32,038 bases of DNA, from IMG/VR virus record IMGVR_UViG_3300032296_002236, positions 1-32,038 of that record. One strand, given 5' to 3'. A program made the translations under genes and the position numbers. This stretch comes from a virus. Below are positions 1 to 6,302 of the stretch, in pieces (within the stretch, counting starts at the first letter, position 1; each line of letters begins with the position of its first letter). The notes under the pieces are model-generated. The model ran no database searches. It was not told the origin of the DNA and saw only the letters and a program-made list of their open reading frames with translations.

Positions 1-123
1 ACAGGTACATCTACACAATTAAGCGGAAATGGTTCTACAGTATATTCTCAAGCATCTTGGGATTACGTTGCCGCCTTTAGTGCTAGTGATTATGTTGAAG
101 TAATAATAGCAGGTGAGACAGGT
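1..123. repeat. Terminal direct repeat, left copy
   Basis: These 123 bases are identical to 31916-32038, as read base by base. The repeat is internal to the fibre coding sequence and stays in the same reading frame at both ends. This is what an assembler leaves at the ends of a circular or circularly permuted genome. A true physical terminal repeat inside a gene is less likely, but cannot be excluded from sequence alone. Confidence 0.95.
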
Positions 124-204
124 ACGTTCTCTAGTCCTTCAACAAACAGAAGTGGTAACCCAGGAGGTTATATTACTAGAGTGGTAATAACCCAACTTGC
201 ATAA
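1..204 (+). CDS. Tail fibre, 3' end (C1q-like C-terminus; continues from 28775)
   Basis: Frame 1 is open from the first base to TAA at 202-204 and has no start of its own. Its first 41 codons repeat the last 41 codons of the gene that begins at 28775, so this is the end of that gene after circularisation. The unique part (124-204) adds 26 residues ending VVITQLA. The segment reads as alternating beta strands (YVEVIIAG, YITRVVITQL), like the last strands of a C1q/TNF-type jelly-roll trimer domain commonly found at fibre tips. The full protein would be 1114 residues. The jelly-roll assignment is by pattern only. Confidence 0.85.
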   Translation, partial: TGTSTQLSGNGSTVYSQASWDYVAAFSASDYVEVIIAGETGTFSSPSTNRSGNPGGYITRVVITQLA

Positions 205-234
205 GGCAAATACATACAGTATAAATTAAATAAT

Positions 235-1458
235 ATGCTAGATCAAATCTCAGATAACAAAGACAGAAAATTTTACCGCTTCGATAAGATTTTTTCACCA
301 GCGGTTCCTACGTTAGTAGAAACTAAAGGACCTATGGGTCTTTGGACTAATTACGGGGCAGATAATCTGTATCCACAATTCATTATAGAAATGTGGAACA
401 AGTGTGCAATCTTACGCACTGGATTACTTGCTAAGATAACCGCTGTAAAAGGAAATGGACTTATCACAGAAGATCCAAACGATCTCGATGGATTAGAAGA
501 AGTAAATCCAGAAGGTGAATCTCTTAATGATCTTTGGTCAAAGGTTGTAAAAGACTACGAGATCTTCGGAGGCTTTGCACTAAATTGTATTTGGGATAAT
601 CTAGGAGAAAATATCGCAGCAGTTTATCATGTGGATTTTTCTAAAGTTAGATCTGGTATGTTAGACAAAGACACAGATCGTGTGGAATATTATTGGGTAA
701 GTTCAGATTGGACTAGAGCTAGAAAGCCAGAATGGAAACCTAAAGCATTTAAAAGCTTTTCTCCTGCAGCAGCTAAAGAATATCCTTCTCAGATTTTATA
801 TTTCTTTGAACACAATCCTGGTCAGATTTATTACGGTTTGCCTTCTTGGATTGCTGGTGGTGATGCAGTAATGGCCTCGATAGAAGTCAGTTCTTATCAT
901 GTAAGTAATTTAAAACAAGGTCTTGCACCTTCGATGATTATTAATATGAATCAAGGCGATCCGGGTCCAGCCCAACGCCAAGATATCTACGAACAGATAG
1001 CTAGTTCATTCTCCGGTACAGAAAATGCTGGTAAGTTTTTCTTAAGCTTTAACCAAAGTAAAGACACTGAAACAAGTATTCAGACCCTCCCCCCAACAGG
1101 CGACGATTATTATATTAACCTGGGGGCCCATATTCAAACGGCAGTCTTATCTGCTTTGAGGATCACAAATGCTAAGATAGCAGGACTTTATCTGGATAAC
1201 TCTGGAGGTATTAAGAATTCTACGAAAGATGAAATGATCATAGATTATGAACTATTCCAGCAGAATGTGTGTAAACCCGATATTAAACTTCTGCTTAAAC
1301 CTATGAACAAAGTTTGGAATTATATGGGTAATCCAGGTAAACTACAAGTGATTCCTATTTCTCTGTTCCCAGAACAAGCTAACATCGATCCTACTTCTGC
1401 ACCAGAATTGGTAGACAACAAAACTAATGAACCAAAAGCTGTAGAAGCAATTATTTAA
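235..1458 (+). CDS. Phage portal protein
   Basis: 407 residues, in the usual size range of HK97-type portals. The portal is a dodecameric ring at the capsid vertex through which DNA enters and to which the tail attaches. Visible signs: an N-terminal section with WTNYGADNLYP, a central QILYFFEHNPG..YYGLPSWIAGGDAV stretch like the 'YG.s...aa..ai' core of portal proteins, then a long helical C-terminal half (AVLSALRITNAKIAGL) and a disordered, Pro/Asn-rich tail. The start is ATG at 235 after an A/T-rich leader with no Shine-Dalgarno. The fibre gene ends 30 bases upstream. A putative connector follows at 1982, separated only by an HNH gene. The portal family is fairly clear; no active-site check is possible for this protein. 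Confidence 0.82.
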   Translation: MLDQISDNKDRKFYRFDKIFSPAVPTLVETKGPMGLWTNYGADNLYPQFIIEMWNKCAILRTGLLAKITAVKGNGLITEDPNDLDGLEEVNPEGESLNDLWSKVVKDYEIFGGFALNCIWDNLGENIAAVYHVDFSKVRSGMLDKDTDRVEYYWVSSDWTRARKPEWKPKAFKSFSPAAAKEYPSQILYFFEHNPGQIYYGLPSWIAGGDAVMASIEVSSYHVSNLKQGLAPSMIINMNQGDPGPAQRQDIYEQIASSFSGTENAGKFFLSFNQSKDTETSIQTLPPTGDDYYINLGAHIQTAVLSALRITNAKIAGLYLDNSGGIKNSTKDEMIIDYELFQQNVCKPDIKLLLKPMNKVWNYMGNPGKLQVIPISLFPEQANIDPTSAPELVDNKTNEPKAVEAII

Positions 1459-1474
1459 TTTGTATATTTGCGAT

Positions 1475-1972
1475 ATGGAAATTTGGAAAGACATAAAAGA
1501 ATTTGGAGGTTATCAAATTAGTAACTTAGGTAGAGTAAGAACCTTTTGGAATAATGCTAGAAAATTAACAGATAAACCAAAGATTAGAAAAGATAATTGG
1601 AAGGACGGTTATAACCAAATGGTATTTAAAAAAGACGGAAAAGCTTATGCTAGATATGTCCATCGTTTACAAGCAGAAGCTTTTATTGATAATCCTAATA
1701 ATCTTCCTACTGTAGACCATATAGATAGAAATTCTAAAAATAATATAGTATCAAATCTTAGATGGGCATCATATAAGATTCAAGTTGAAAATTCTAATGT
1801 TCCCTTTGGTGAAAGAACGGGTTCATCTAAATTAAAAGATTTTGATATACCAGAAATAAAAAGATTAGTAGCATCTGGAATGAAAAAAAAGGATGTTGCA
1901 AAAAAATATAATGTGGGCACTACTACTATTAACAAAGTAGTTAATGGTAATAATTGGACCCATATAAAATAA
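1475..1972 (+). CDS. NUMOD4/HNH homing endonuclease with C-terminal HTH
   Basis: 165 residues. The N-terminus (EIWKDIKEFGGYQISNLGRV) is a textbook NUMOD4 DNA-binding motif. It is followed by an HNH core, VDHIDRNSKNNIVSNLRW, with the metal-site D81-H82 pair and N89/N90. Residues about 120-165 form a helix-turn-helix (KKKDVAKKYNVGTTTINKVV), as in free-standing phage homing endonucleases. The enzyme would nick or cut a target allele so that its gene spreads by repair. I chose ATG at 1475 over an in-frame TTG at 1460 because NUMOD4 begins exactly there. A TATATTTG box at 1463-1470 lies just before the start, so the transcript could be nearly leaderless. The gene sits between portal and connector genes that are normally adjacent, so it looks inserted. 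Confidence 0.9.
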   Translation: MEIWKDIKEFGGYQISNLGRVRTFWNNARKLTDKPKIRKDNWKDGYNQMVFKKDGKAYARYVHRLQAEAFIDNPNNLPTVDHIDRNSKNNIVSNLRWASYKIQVENSNVPFGERTGSSKLKDFDIPEIKRLVASGMKKKDVAKKYNVGTTTINKVVNGNNWTHIK

Positions 1973-1981
1973 TTTAACAAC

Positions 1982-2638
1982 ATGGCAGTTAATGAAATCC
2001 TACTCGTGTCGGAAGAAAAGCTTAAAAGTTTTACTTCGATTAATGAGAACGTTAGTCCTCAGTTACTTATACCTTATGTGTTAAACGCACAGAACACGTA
2101 TTTAGTAAATCTAATTGGATCTAACTTTTTAAGACAACTATACGATCAAGTACGCACTAACACAGTCAGTGTAGCTAACAGATATTTGTTAGATGAGTAT
2201 GTAGGCAATGTAGTACTTAATTATGCTTTAGCAATGGCGATGCCTTTCTTGAAGTATAAGATTTTTAACAAATCTATTTTAAGTCCTAAGTCAGAGACTG
2301 CAGATTCTATTGAACTAGAAGAACTAAAGTACTTAGTTGCACAAGTGATGAACACGTCGCAACAATATGCAGTGCTATTACAAAAATATTTGTACTATCA
2401 CCAAAACGATTATCCAGCTTGGACAAACTATAATGCTTTAGATGGAGTAATCCCAGATCTTGGTTCGCCCTATCAGTCTCCTATGGTTACGTACCATTTA
2501 CCCTATGCCGCCAACAAAAGATTGTGGCAAAGAGCTGCACGTGGAGCTTATGGTTACACATTAAACTCTAGTTACAACGGAGGACAAAGCTTTATCTCTT
2601 GTGAACCCTCTTTGATTTGGGCAGCACTAGGATATTAA
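1982..2638 (+). CDS. Putative head-tail connector/adaptor protein
   Basis: 218 residues, mostly helical. It has the pattern of the adaptor-like protein that follows the portal in many Bacteroidota phages: an N-terminal LVSEEKLKSFTSINENVSPQ segment, LIPYVLNAQNTYLVNLIGSNFLRQL, then helices around YVGNVVLNYALAMAMPFLKYKI. Adaptor proteins bind beneath the portal ring and seal the filled head. Assignment rests on position after the portal, size and this helical pattern, not on catalytic residues. ATG at 1982, only nine bases after the HNH gene. A second possibility is a generic structural protein of unknown role. Confidence 0.65.
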   Translation: MAVNEILLVSEEKLKSFTSINENVSPQLLIPYVLNAQNTYLVNLIGSNFLRQLYDQVRTNTVSVANRYLLDEYVGNVVLNYALAMAMPFLKYKIFNKSILSPKSETADSIELEELKYLVAQVMNTSQQYAVLLQKYLYYHQNDYPAWTNYNALDGVIPDLGSPYQSPMVTYHLPYAANKRLWQRAARGAYGYTLNSSYNGGQSFISCEPSLIWAALGY

Positions 2639-2646
2639 TCTAAACT

Positions 2647-2766
2647 ATGAGCAAACAACCTAAACAAAAACCTGTGAAGTTAAGTAAGTCTTATAAGAAG
2701 ACTGAAGATAATGCGCAGAAGTTAAAAAAGTATATCGAAAAGAAAGATGACTCTAAAAAAGTTTAG
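2647..2766 (+). CDS. Small basic hypothetical protein (39 aa)
   Basis: ATG at 2647 to TAG at 2764-2766. It encodes a 39-residue, very lysine-rich peptide beginning MSKQPKQKPVKLSKSYKK. It starts eight bases after the connector stop in the same direction and ends just before a promoter-like and terminator segment, so it would be the last gene of the portal-connector unit. Similar short Lys-rich proteins are common in phage head modules, sometimes as DNA-binding or decoration peptides, but no family is recognisable here. Codon choice (AAA/AAG, TTA) matches the neighbours. It could also be chance. Confidence 0.5.
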   Translation: MSKQPKQKPVKLSKSYKKTEDNAQKLKKYIEKKDDSKKV

Positions 2767-2794
2767 GAACTTTTCTCTGTTTTAGAATATATAA
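2766..2794 (+). promoter_or_regulatory. Promoter-like element A (GGAACTTTT...TATATAA)
   Basis: GGAACTTTT at 2766-2774 is followed 22 bases on (start to start) by TATATAA at 2788-2794. The same pair occurs at 2877-2904 with a 21-base offset, directly before the next gene. The duplication suggests a phage-specific promoter, but it does not match the known Bacteroidota consensus. Confidence 0.3.
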
Positions 2795-2874
2795 GTATAT
2801 CATCCGAAGAAATTTGGGTGTTTCATATACATCTGTATTTCCCTCCAAGTCCCGTAAGATTTGGAGGGTTTTTT
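2795..2874 (+). ncRNA. Possible short structured RNA ending at a terminator
   Basis: Downstream of promoter-like element A there is a nested stem: GTATAT 2795-2800 pairs with ATATAC 2825-2830, and CATCC 2801-2805 pairs with GGGTG 2816-2820, with one G-T pair. An intrinsic terminator closes the unit at 2841-2874. No open frame is evident. Transcription from element A would give an RNA of roughly 80 bases. This is an inference from folding by eye. It could instead be just an elaborate terminator region for the portal unit. Confidence 0.25.
2841..2874 (+). terminator. Rho-independent terminator after the portal-connector unit
   Basis: CCCTCCAA (2841-2848) pairs perfectly with TTGGAGGG (2861-2868) around a 12-base loop and is followed by six T (2869-2874). 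It separates the head-connector genes from the next two HNH genes. Confidence 0.85.
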
Positions 2875-2876
2875 AT

Positions 2877-2904
2877 GGAACTTTTAGTTGCCAGATATAT
2901 ATAA
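2877..2904 (+). promoter_or_regulatory. Promoter-like element B before the second HNH gene
   Basis: GGAACTTTT at 2877-2885 and TATATAA at 2898-2904 repeat the arrangement of element A. The element lies immediately after a terminator and 18 bases before the start at 2922, where a new promoter is expected. Confidence 0.35.
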
Positions 2905-2921
2905 CTAAATAAAGATCTATT

Positions 2922-3410
2922 ATGAAAACACCCGAACTTTGGAAACCCATCCAAGAATTAGACGAAAACTACCACATTTCTAATCGTGGTGAGGTTAAAA
3001 GTTTTATGCAGGACAAAGTTAATGGCAGACTATTAACTCCCCAAAAGATGTCTAATGGTTATATTATGTACTTAATCCATTACAAAAATGAATGGCTTTC
3101 TTTTTATGCCCATAGATTGTGCGCTCAATACTTTTTACCTAATCCAGAGAATTTACCTGAGGTTCACCACCTTAACAAGCAAAAAGACTATAATGACATC
3201 CAGAATTTAAAATGGATAACGCATATTGATAATGTGCGCCTAGATCAATCTAAAAATATTATCTGCAAACATCCAGACGGCAGACAATATCTGGCTCAAG
3301 GAACCAGACATGCAGAACAATTAACTGGGGTTCCTCGCAGAACAGTTATGAAAGCATTAGCATCCAGTGGTAAAACCACTAGCAATTGGATTTTTAAATA
3401 TAACAAATAA
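2922..3410 (+). CDS. NUMOD4/HNH homing endonuclease
   Basis: 162 residues. NUMOD4 at the N-terminus (LWKPIQELDENYHISNRGEV), then the HNH core around PEVHHLNKQKDYNDIQNLKW with H82-H83 and downstream Asn residues. The C-terminal part (about 110-155) contains CKHPDGRQYLAQGTRHAEQLTGVPRRTVMKAL, resembling the NUMOD1-type helix-turn-helix region of such enzymes. It should cut or nick DNA as a selfish homing nuclease. ATG at 2922 lies behind a terminator and promoter-like element. The next HNH gene starts one base after its stop, so the two are probably co-transcribed. It is too diverged from the gene at 1475 to be a recent duplicate. Confidence 0.88.
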   Translation: MKTPELWKPIQELDENYHISNRGEVKSFMQDKVNGRLLTPQKMSNGYIMYLIHYKNEWLSFYAHRLCAQYFLPNPENLPEVHHLNKQKDYNDIQNLKWITHIDNVRLDQSKNIICKHPDGRQYLAQGTRHAEQLTGVPRRTVMKALASSGKTTSNWIFKYNK

Positions 3411-3411
3411 G

Positions 3412-3909
3412 ATGGAAAAATGGAATGAAGTTGTAGATTATCCTAACTATGAAATCTCTACCCAGGGTAACGTACGGAGATGGGATAATAAAAAGGGAGA
3501 AGTAAAAGTGAGTATAGCACCTGCTCCCACTTACCTTATGTTTAACACCTGGGTAAACAAGAAATATAAAAAACTATATGTGCATAGAGAAATGATGCGG
3601 GCATTTAATCCCACTGAGGATCCTAATTTAACCCATGTTTGTTTTAAAGACAACAATATTTACAATTTAAATCTGGAAAATCTTTATTGGTCTAGCCAAA
3701 ATAAAAGAATGAGGAGACGTTTTAAAGAGGGTGGATACGCTAGAGGACAAGAACATCATCGTGCTAAATTAACTGACGAGGATGTTATTAAAATTAGAGC
3801 AATGTGGGATAGTGAACAATACACCCAGAAAGTCATAGCAGAGGAATTTGGTATTCACGTTAGCACCTGTGCTAATATTATTAGTAAACGTTTTTGGCCT
3901 CACATATAA
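3412..3909 (+). CDS. NUMOD4/HNH-type endonuclease, third copy, altered core
   Basis: 165 residues. It starts with a NUMOD4-like motif (KWNEVVDYPNYEISTQGNVR). The HNH core has drifted: where active relatives have VDHID, this one has LTHVCFKDNNIYNLNLENLY. H75 and the Asn positions remain, but the preceding acidic residue is Thr74. The C-terminus (about 118-165) is a good helix-turn-helix ending IISKRFWPHI, close in pattern to the tail of the enzyme at 1475. ATG at 3412 follows the previous stop by one base. I prefer it to an upstream in-frame start at 3367, which would overlap the previous gene. Activity is uncertain; it may be decaying or may act only as a DNA binder. Confidence 0.8.
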   Translation: MEKWNEVVDYPNYEISTQGNVRRWDNKKGEVKVSIAPAPTYLMFNTWVNKKYKKLYVHREMMRAFNPTEDPNLTHVCFKDNNIYNLNLENLYWSSQNKRMRRRFKEGGYARGQEHHRAKLTDEDVIKIRAMWDSEQYTQKVIAEEFGIHVSTCANIISKRFWPHI

Positions 3910-3920
3910 AAAATACACAA

Positions 3921-4199
3921 ATGAATAATTTCTATTTAAGATTCAACCACCAGATCTGGCAAAATTCAGATCTCACTCTCGAACAAAAACTCATCGTTAA
4001 CTTTGTTTGGAACTTCCAACTTAAGAGCGGTTATTGCTACGCTTCGGATGATTACATTGCAGAAGTGTTTGGCATGCGTTCTAGCCAGGTTTATTTGCTC
4101 GTAGCTGAACTATTATCCGAAAAACATATAAAGATCTTAGAAGAAGGTCCAAGACGCTTAATGGTAGTTAATACGAAGTTATACGATATTGCAGAATAA
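3921..4199 (+). CDS. Small winged-helix protein, replication-initiator-like
   Basis: 92 residues with the pattern of the N-terminal winged helix of phage replisome organisers: NSDLTLEQKLIVNFVWNFQLKSGYCYASDDYIAEVFGM (helices one and two), RSSQVYLLVAELLSEKHIKIL (recognition helix and wing), then short beta strands. Full-length initiators are usually 200-300 residues, so this is a stand-alone domain. ATG at 3921 is preferred over an in-frame TTG at 3894, which lies inside the HNH gene. The next gene, 11 bases downstream, has the same fold type. Together they sit just before a repeat and hairpin array, so binding there as initiator or repressor is a reasonable inference. Confidence 0.6.
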   Translation: MNNFYLRFNHQIWQNSDLTLEQKLIVNFVWNFQLKSGYCYASDDYIAEVFGMRSSQVYLLVAELLSEKHIKILEEGPRRLMVVNTKLYDIAE

Positions 4200-4210
4200 T
4201 ACAGAAAAAT

Positions 4211-4579
4211 ATGAATACGGGAAGAATTATTAAACGCAGGTTAAACAAAAACTATACTGTGCTAGACAACGAGTTAATTAACTCTAGGGAATTAACCCTA
4301 GAAGAAAAGGGTCTAATGATTTGCTTATTAAGTTTACCAGAAGATTGGAATCTTTATAAAAACAATTTGGCTAAACGTCTAAACGAAAAAGAAGGTAAAG
4401 TGGATCGAGTATTTAAATCCCTCCAAGAAAAGGGTTATATTCTTTCTACCCAATTAAGAAACGAGAAAGGATTTTTTAAAGGCTGGGAGCATGTAGTACT
4501 AGAATCACCTAAGCTTAAGAATATTAAAGACGCAGATTTATGGAAAGGATTAACTATCGAAGACCTGGGCAAGGTTTAG
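4211..4579 (+). CDS. Winged-helix protein, replication-initiator/DnaD-N-like
   Basis: 122 residues. YTVLDNELINSRELTLEEKG followed by LMICLLSLPEDWNLYKNNLAKRL and a VFKSLQEKGYIL wing gives the 'lt.keKGll..Ll..p.dW......la' signature of winged-helix replication proteins. Such proteins bind origin repeats and recruit a helicase loader, or act as repressors. No ATPase or primase motif is present. The stop codon lies inside the left arm of an 11-base inverted repeat (4573-4612), and the candidate origin array follows immediately. The paralogous gene at 3921 is directly upstream. Confidence 0.65.
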   Translation: MNTGRIIKRRLNKNYTVLDNELINSRELTLEEKGLMICLLSLPEDWNLYKNNLAKRLNEKEGKVDRVFKSLQEKGYILSTQLRNEKGFFKGWEHVVLESPKLKNIKDADLWKGLTIEDLGKV

Positions 4580-4612
4580 CCGACTTTGGGTTTTGCCAGC
4601 CTCGGCTAAACC
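4573..4612. repeat. Perfect 11-bp inverted repeat overlapping a stop codon
   Basis: GGTTTAGCCGA (4573-4583) and TCGGCTAAACC (4602-4612) are exact reverse complements with an 18-base loop. A competing shorter stem, GGCAA 4568-4572 with TTGCC 4593-4597, is also possible. There is no T tract, so a simple terminator is less likely than an operator or origin element. Confidence 0.75.
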
Positions 4613-4613
4613 C

Positions 4614-4666
4614 CATGTATAGTAAGTACTCAGCTATACTAAGTACTAAGGTTGCTATCAAGTACA
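4614..4666. repeat. Iteron-like direct repeats
   Basis: CATGTATAGTAAGTACT (4614-4630) is followed directly by CAGCTATACTAAGTACT (4631-4647), matching at 14 of 17 bases. A third, degenerate copy, TTGCTATCAAGTACA, ends at 4666. The AAGTAC cores start at 4624, 4641 and 4660, spaced 17 and 19 bases. Tandem repeats of this length beside winged-helix genes resemble plasmid and phage initiator-binding iterons or an operator. Confidence 0.55.
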
Positions 4667-4668
4667 CA

Positions 4669-4692
4669 ACAATATAGCTGAAGCTATATTGT
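4669..4692. other. 11-bp hairpin in candidate origin/operator region
   Basis: ACAATATAGCT (4669-4679) pairs with AGCTATATTGT (4682-4692) across a two-base gap. It follows directly on the direct repeats. The right arm plus the next bases (AGCTATATTGTACA) also resembles another degenerate repeat unit. Confidence 0.7.
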
Positions 4693-4697
4693 ACAGT

Positions 4698-4712
4698 CGA
4701 CGCTTCGCGTCG
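4698..4712. other. Short GC-rich hairpin (CGACGC-TTC-GCGTCG)
   Basis: A six-base perfect stem with a TTC loop, five bases after the previous hairpin. It has no following T run. It is the third structured element within 140 bases that contain no gene (4580-4758). Confidence 0.6.
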
Positions 4713-4758
4713 GCATCTCATTTCTAAACAATTTAATTACATTTACAAGAAACAAATT

Positions 4759-4920
4759 ATGAATCTAGATCAGATCTCACAAGAACAACTAGACAGATTA
4801 AAACAAGAACAGATTATTAATGCTTATCGAAAGAAGCCGAAGAAGATCAAAACAATCAAAGTGAAAGCGACTAGAAGTAGGGATTTAGTTGCTGAAGCTT
4901 TGGCTAAGATAAATCCTTAG
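4759..4920 (+). CDS. Small basic hypothetical protein (53 aa)
   Basis: ATG at 4759 to TAG at 4918-4920. The sequence starts MNLDQISQEQLDRLKQEQI and then becomes Lys/Arg-rich (YRKKPKKIKTIKVKATRSR), ending with an amphipathic helix. It lies just past the hairpin array and behind an A-rich leader (AAGAAACAAATT), which fits the start context of the other genes. Its last 17 bases overlap the 3' end of the minus-strand gene at 4904. The basic character suggests nucleic-acid binding, but no family is recognised. Confidence 0.5.
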   Translation: MNLDQISQEQLDRLKQEQIINAYRKKPKKIKTIKVKATRSRDLVAEALAKINP

Positions 4921-5320
4921 CCATTCGCTTTGCCTTTCGCTTTGCGTTATATCTATTTTGGGCTTCTTGACTCCGGCCACAAATGCGGTATTTAACTTGA
5001 GGTTTATTCCAAGCCTGTGGATGAATGCGAATTTCATAAGCTTGAATACCAGTGCCAATAGATCTATCACCCAGTAGTCTAGTTTCTAAATACTCATGTT
5101 CTGTTAATGTCTGTAACACAGCAGAAAGATTAGTTAATTGAAAGCCTGGATTATGAATCCGCATAGCTTTAGCTAGATCAGCACGGGTAAAATAGCTCCA
5201 ATATTCGTCTCCTACACATAAATCATTGTATAAACTCCAGAACACCATATAGTGTCTGGCTTTAAGACCGCTTTCGTCGAATAGCGATTTAGGGAAGGGT
5301 TTTCCTCTGAGAATACACAT
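4904..5320 (-). CDS. Putative winged-helix DNA-binding protein
   Basis: 138 residues on the minus strand. KARHYMVFWSLYNDLCVG, TRADLAKAMRI, LTNLSAVLQTLTEHEYLETRL and GIQAYEIRIHP give the helix-helix-recognition-helix-wing order of a winged-helix protein. The end is strongly basic (RYNAKRKAKRMAKDLS). It is transcribed opposite to its neighbours, and convergent with the small gene at 4759. On its own strand TATATTCG lies two bases upstream of the ATG, so a near-leaderless transcript is possible. A role as regulator of the early region or as a replication partner is inferred from fold type and location only. Confidence 0.6.
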   Translation of the reverse strand: MCILRGKPFPKSLFDESGLKARHYMVFWSLYNDLCVGDEYWSYFTRADLAKAMRIHNPGFQLTNLSAVLQTLTEHEYLETRLLGDRSIGTGIQAYEIRIHPQAWNKPQVKYRICGRSQEAQNRYNAKRKAKRMAKDLS

Positions 5321-5353
5321 GCGAATATATACTTACAAATACATTTAAGATAC

Positions 5354-5848
5354 TTGACGAAAGATCAATGGATCTCCCAACACTACGAGGAATTTAAACA
5401 AGCCTGCTTACGTATATCACAAGATTCAGACCTATATGAAGAACTGTGTCATTATGTGTTAAGCGAGTTTATGCTGCGCCCAGATGTCCAGACGATAGTG
5501 GATTCAGGCGGTGCATTCTTTTACTGCCTACGTATGTGCACTAACTCGTGGAAAAGCGTGACCTCGCCTTTCTATCGTCAATATCGTCAGCAATGGGAAA
5601 GCATCACAGAGTTAACCCCACAGACAGAAGAAATCGCAGATGAAGAAGAAATAGACATTGAAGCATTAGCAGAGATAGCTCGTAAACAACTAGATGGATT
5701 AGGTTGGTATGAGAAAGAACTGTTTACTGCTTATGTGGAACACAATCAAAATGCTTCAGCGTTAAGTAAGAGCACGCACATTCCTCGGACCAGCATTAAT
5801 CTGACTGTGAGAAAGGTCAGAACTTACATCCGCACCAATTTAAAGTGA
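5354..5848 (+). CDS. Sigma-70-like/HTH protein of phage type
   Basis: 164 residues. It follows the pattern of a phage family often labelled RNA polymerase sigma-like: KDQWISQHYEEFKQACLRI, then DLYEELCHYVLSEFMLRPDV, then FFYCLRMCTNSWKSVTSPFYRQYR (region-2-like), an acidic linker (about 90-110), and a C-terminal HTH (LFTAYVEHNQNASALSKSTHIPRTSI) ending in VRTYIRTNLK. The likely job is to direct host polymerase to phage promoters, or to bind DNA as a regulator. No ATG lies near the 5' end, so TTG at 5354 is the best start. It opens the co-directional small-gene cassette that runs to 7325, and might recognise the ATATTCAY promoter-like sites. Confidence 0.65.
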   Translation: MTKDQWISQHYEEFKQACLRISQDSDLYEELCHYVLSEFMLRPDVQTIVDSGGAFFYCLRMCTNSWKSVTSPFYRQYRQQWESITELTPQTEEIADEEEIDIEALAEIARKQLDGLGWYEKELFTAYVEHNQNASALSKSTHIPRTSINLTVRKVRTYIRTNLK

Positions 5849-5879
5849 AAACTTTCCACCCTAGAATAATAAGATAGAT

Positions 5880-6302
5880 ATGGCAAATATGGACACAAAA
5901 CAACTACACTATTGGCAATTCGAAGGCTCAGAAACCATCCACAGCGCAGAAGGCTGGAGATTAGAATCTGCCATTATGGAAACACGCCACCGATTAGGCT
6001 TACCCATTTGGCAGTCTTATAAAATACTAAAGAACTATGCACCAACTAACCCTATTCCTGCAACTGCTCCCGATAGCAGCAGCGTCAGCGATTCTGACGT
6101 CCCAAATCTGGTACCAAAACGCACTCGAAAGGCTAAAGCTAAACTCGAAACCATGGAATTGCAGTCTATGCCTATCCACGTGGACATCACTAATCCTCTT
6201 GATCTTGTTCCCGGCATCCTTCGGGATTACTTCGCCGCTGGATTATCTGACACCGTTGCTGATAGCGATAGCCTCGGATCTGATCCACAAGAAATTAAAT
6301 GA
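5880..6302 (+). CDS. Hypothetical early protein, C-terminal half doubly coded
   Basis: 140 residues. The first about 50 (LHYWQFEGSETIHSAEGWRL, ESAIMETRHRLGLPIWQSYKI) look folded. The rest is disordered or charged (SSSVSDSDVP, KRTRKAKAKLE). The start may be ATG at 5880 or 5889. Its TGA (6300-6302) overlaps the ATG of the next gene as ATGA, the same coupling used elsewhere in this genome, which argues that the frame is real to the end. Codons in the shared part keep A/T or pyrimidine third bases typical of this phage. A second frame from 6037 encodes a membrane protein. Function unknown. Confidence 0.6.
   Translation: MANMDTKQLHYWQFEGSETIHSAEGWRLESAIMETRHRLGLPIWQSYKILKNYAPTNPIPATAPDSSSVSDSDVPNLVPKRTRKAKAKLETMELQSMPIHVDITNPLDLVPGILRDYFAAGLSDTVADSDSLGSDPQEIK

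Noticed and set aside
4614-4666. CRISPR-like array
   Set aside because: Units are 17-19 bases, directly adjacent, with no spacers of constant length, and there are no cas genes. An iteron or operator reading fits better.
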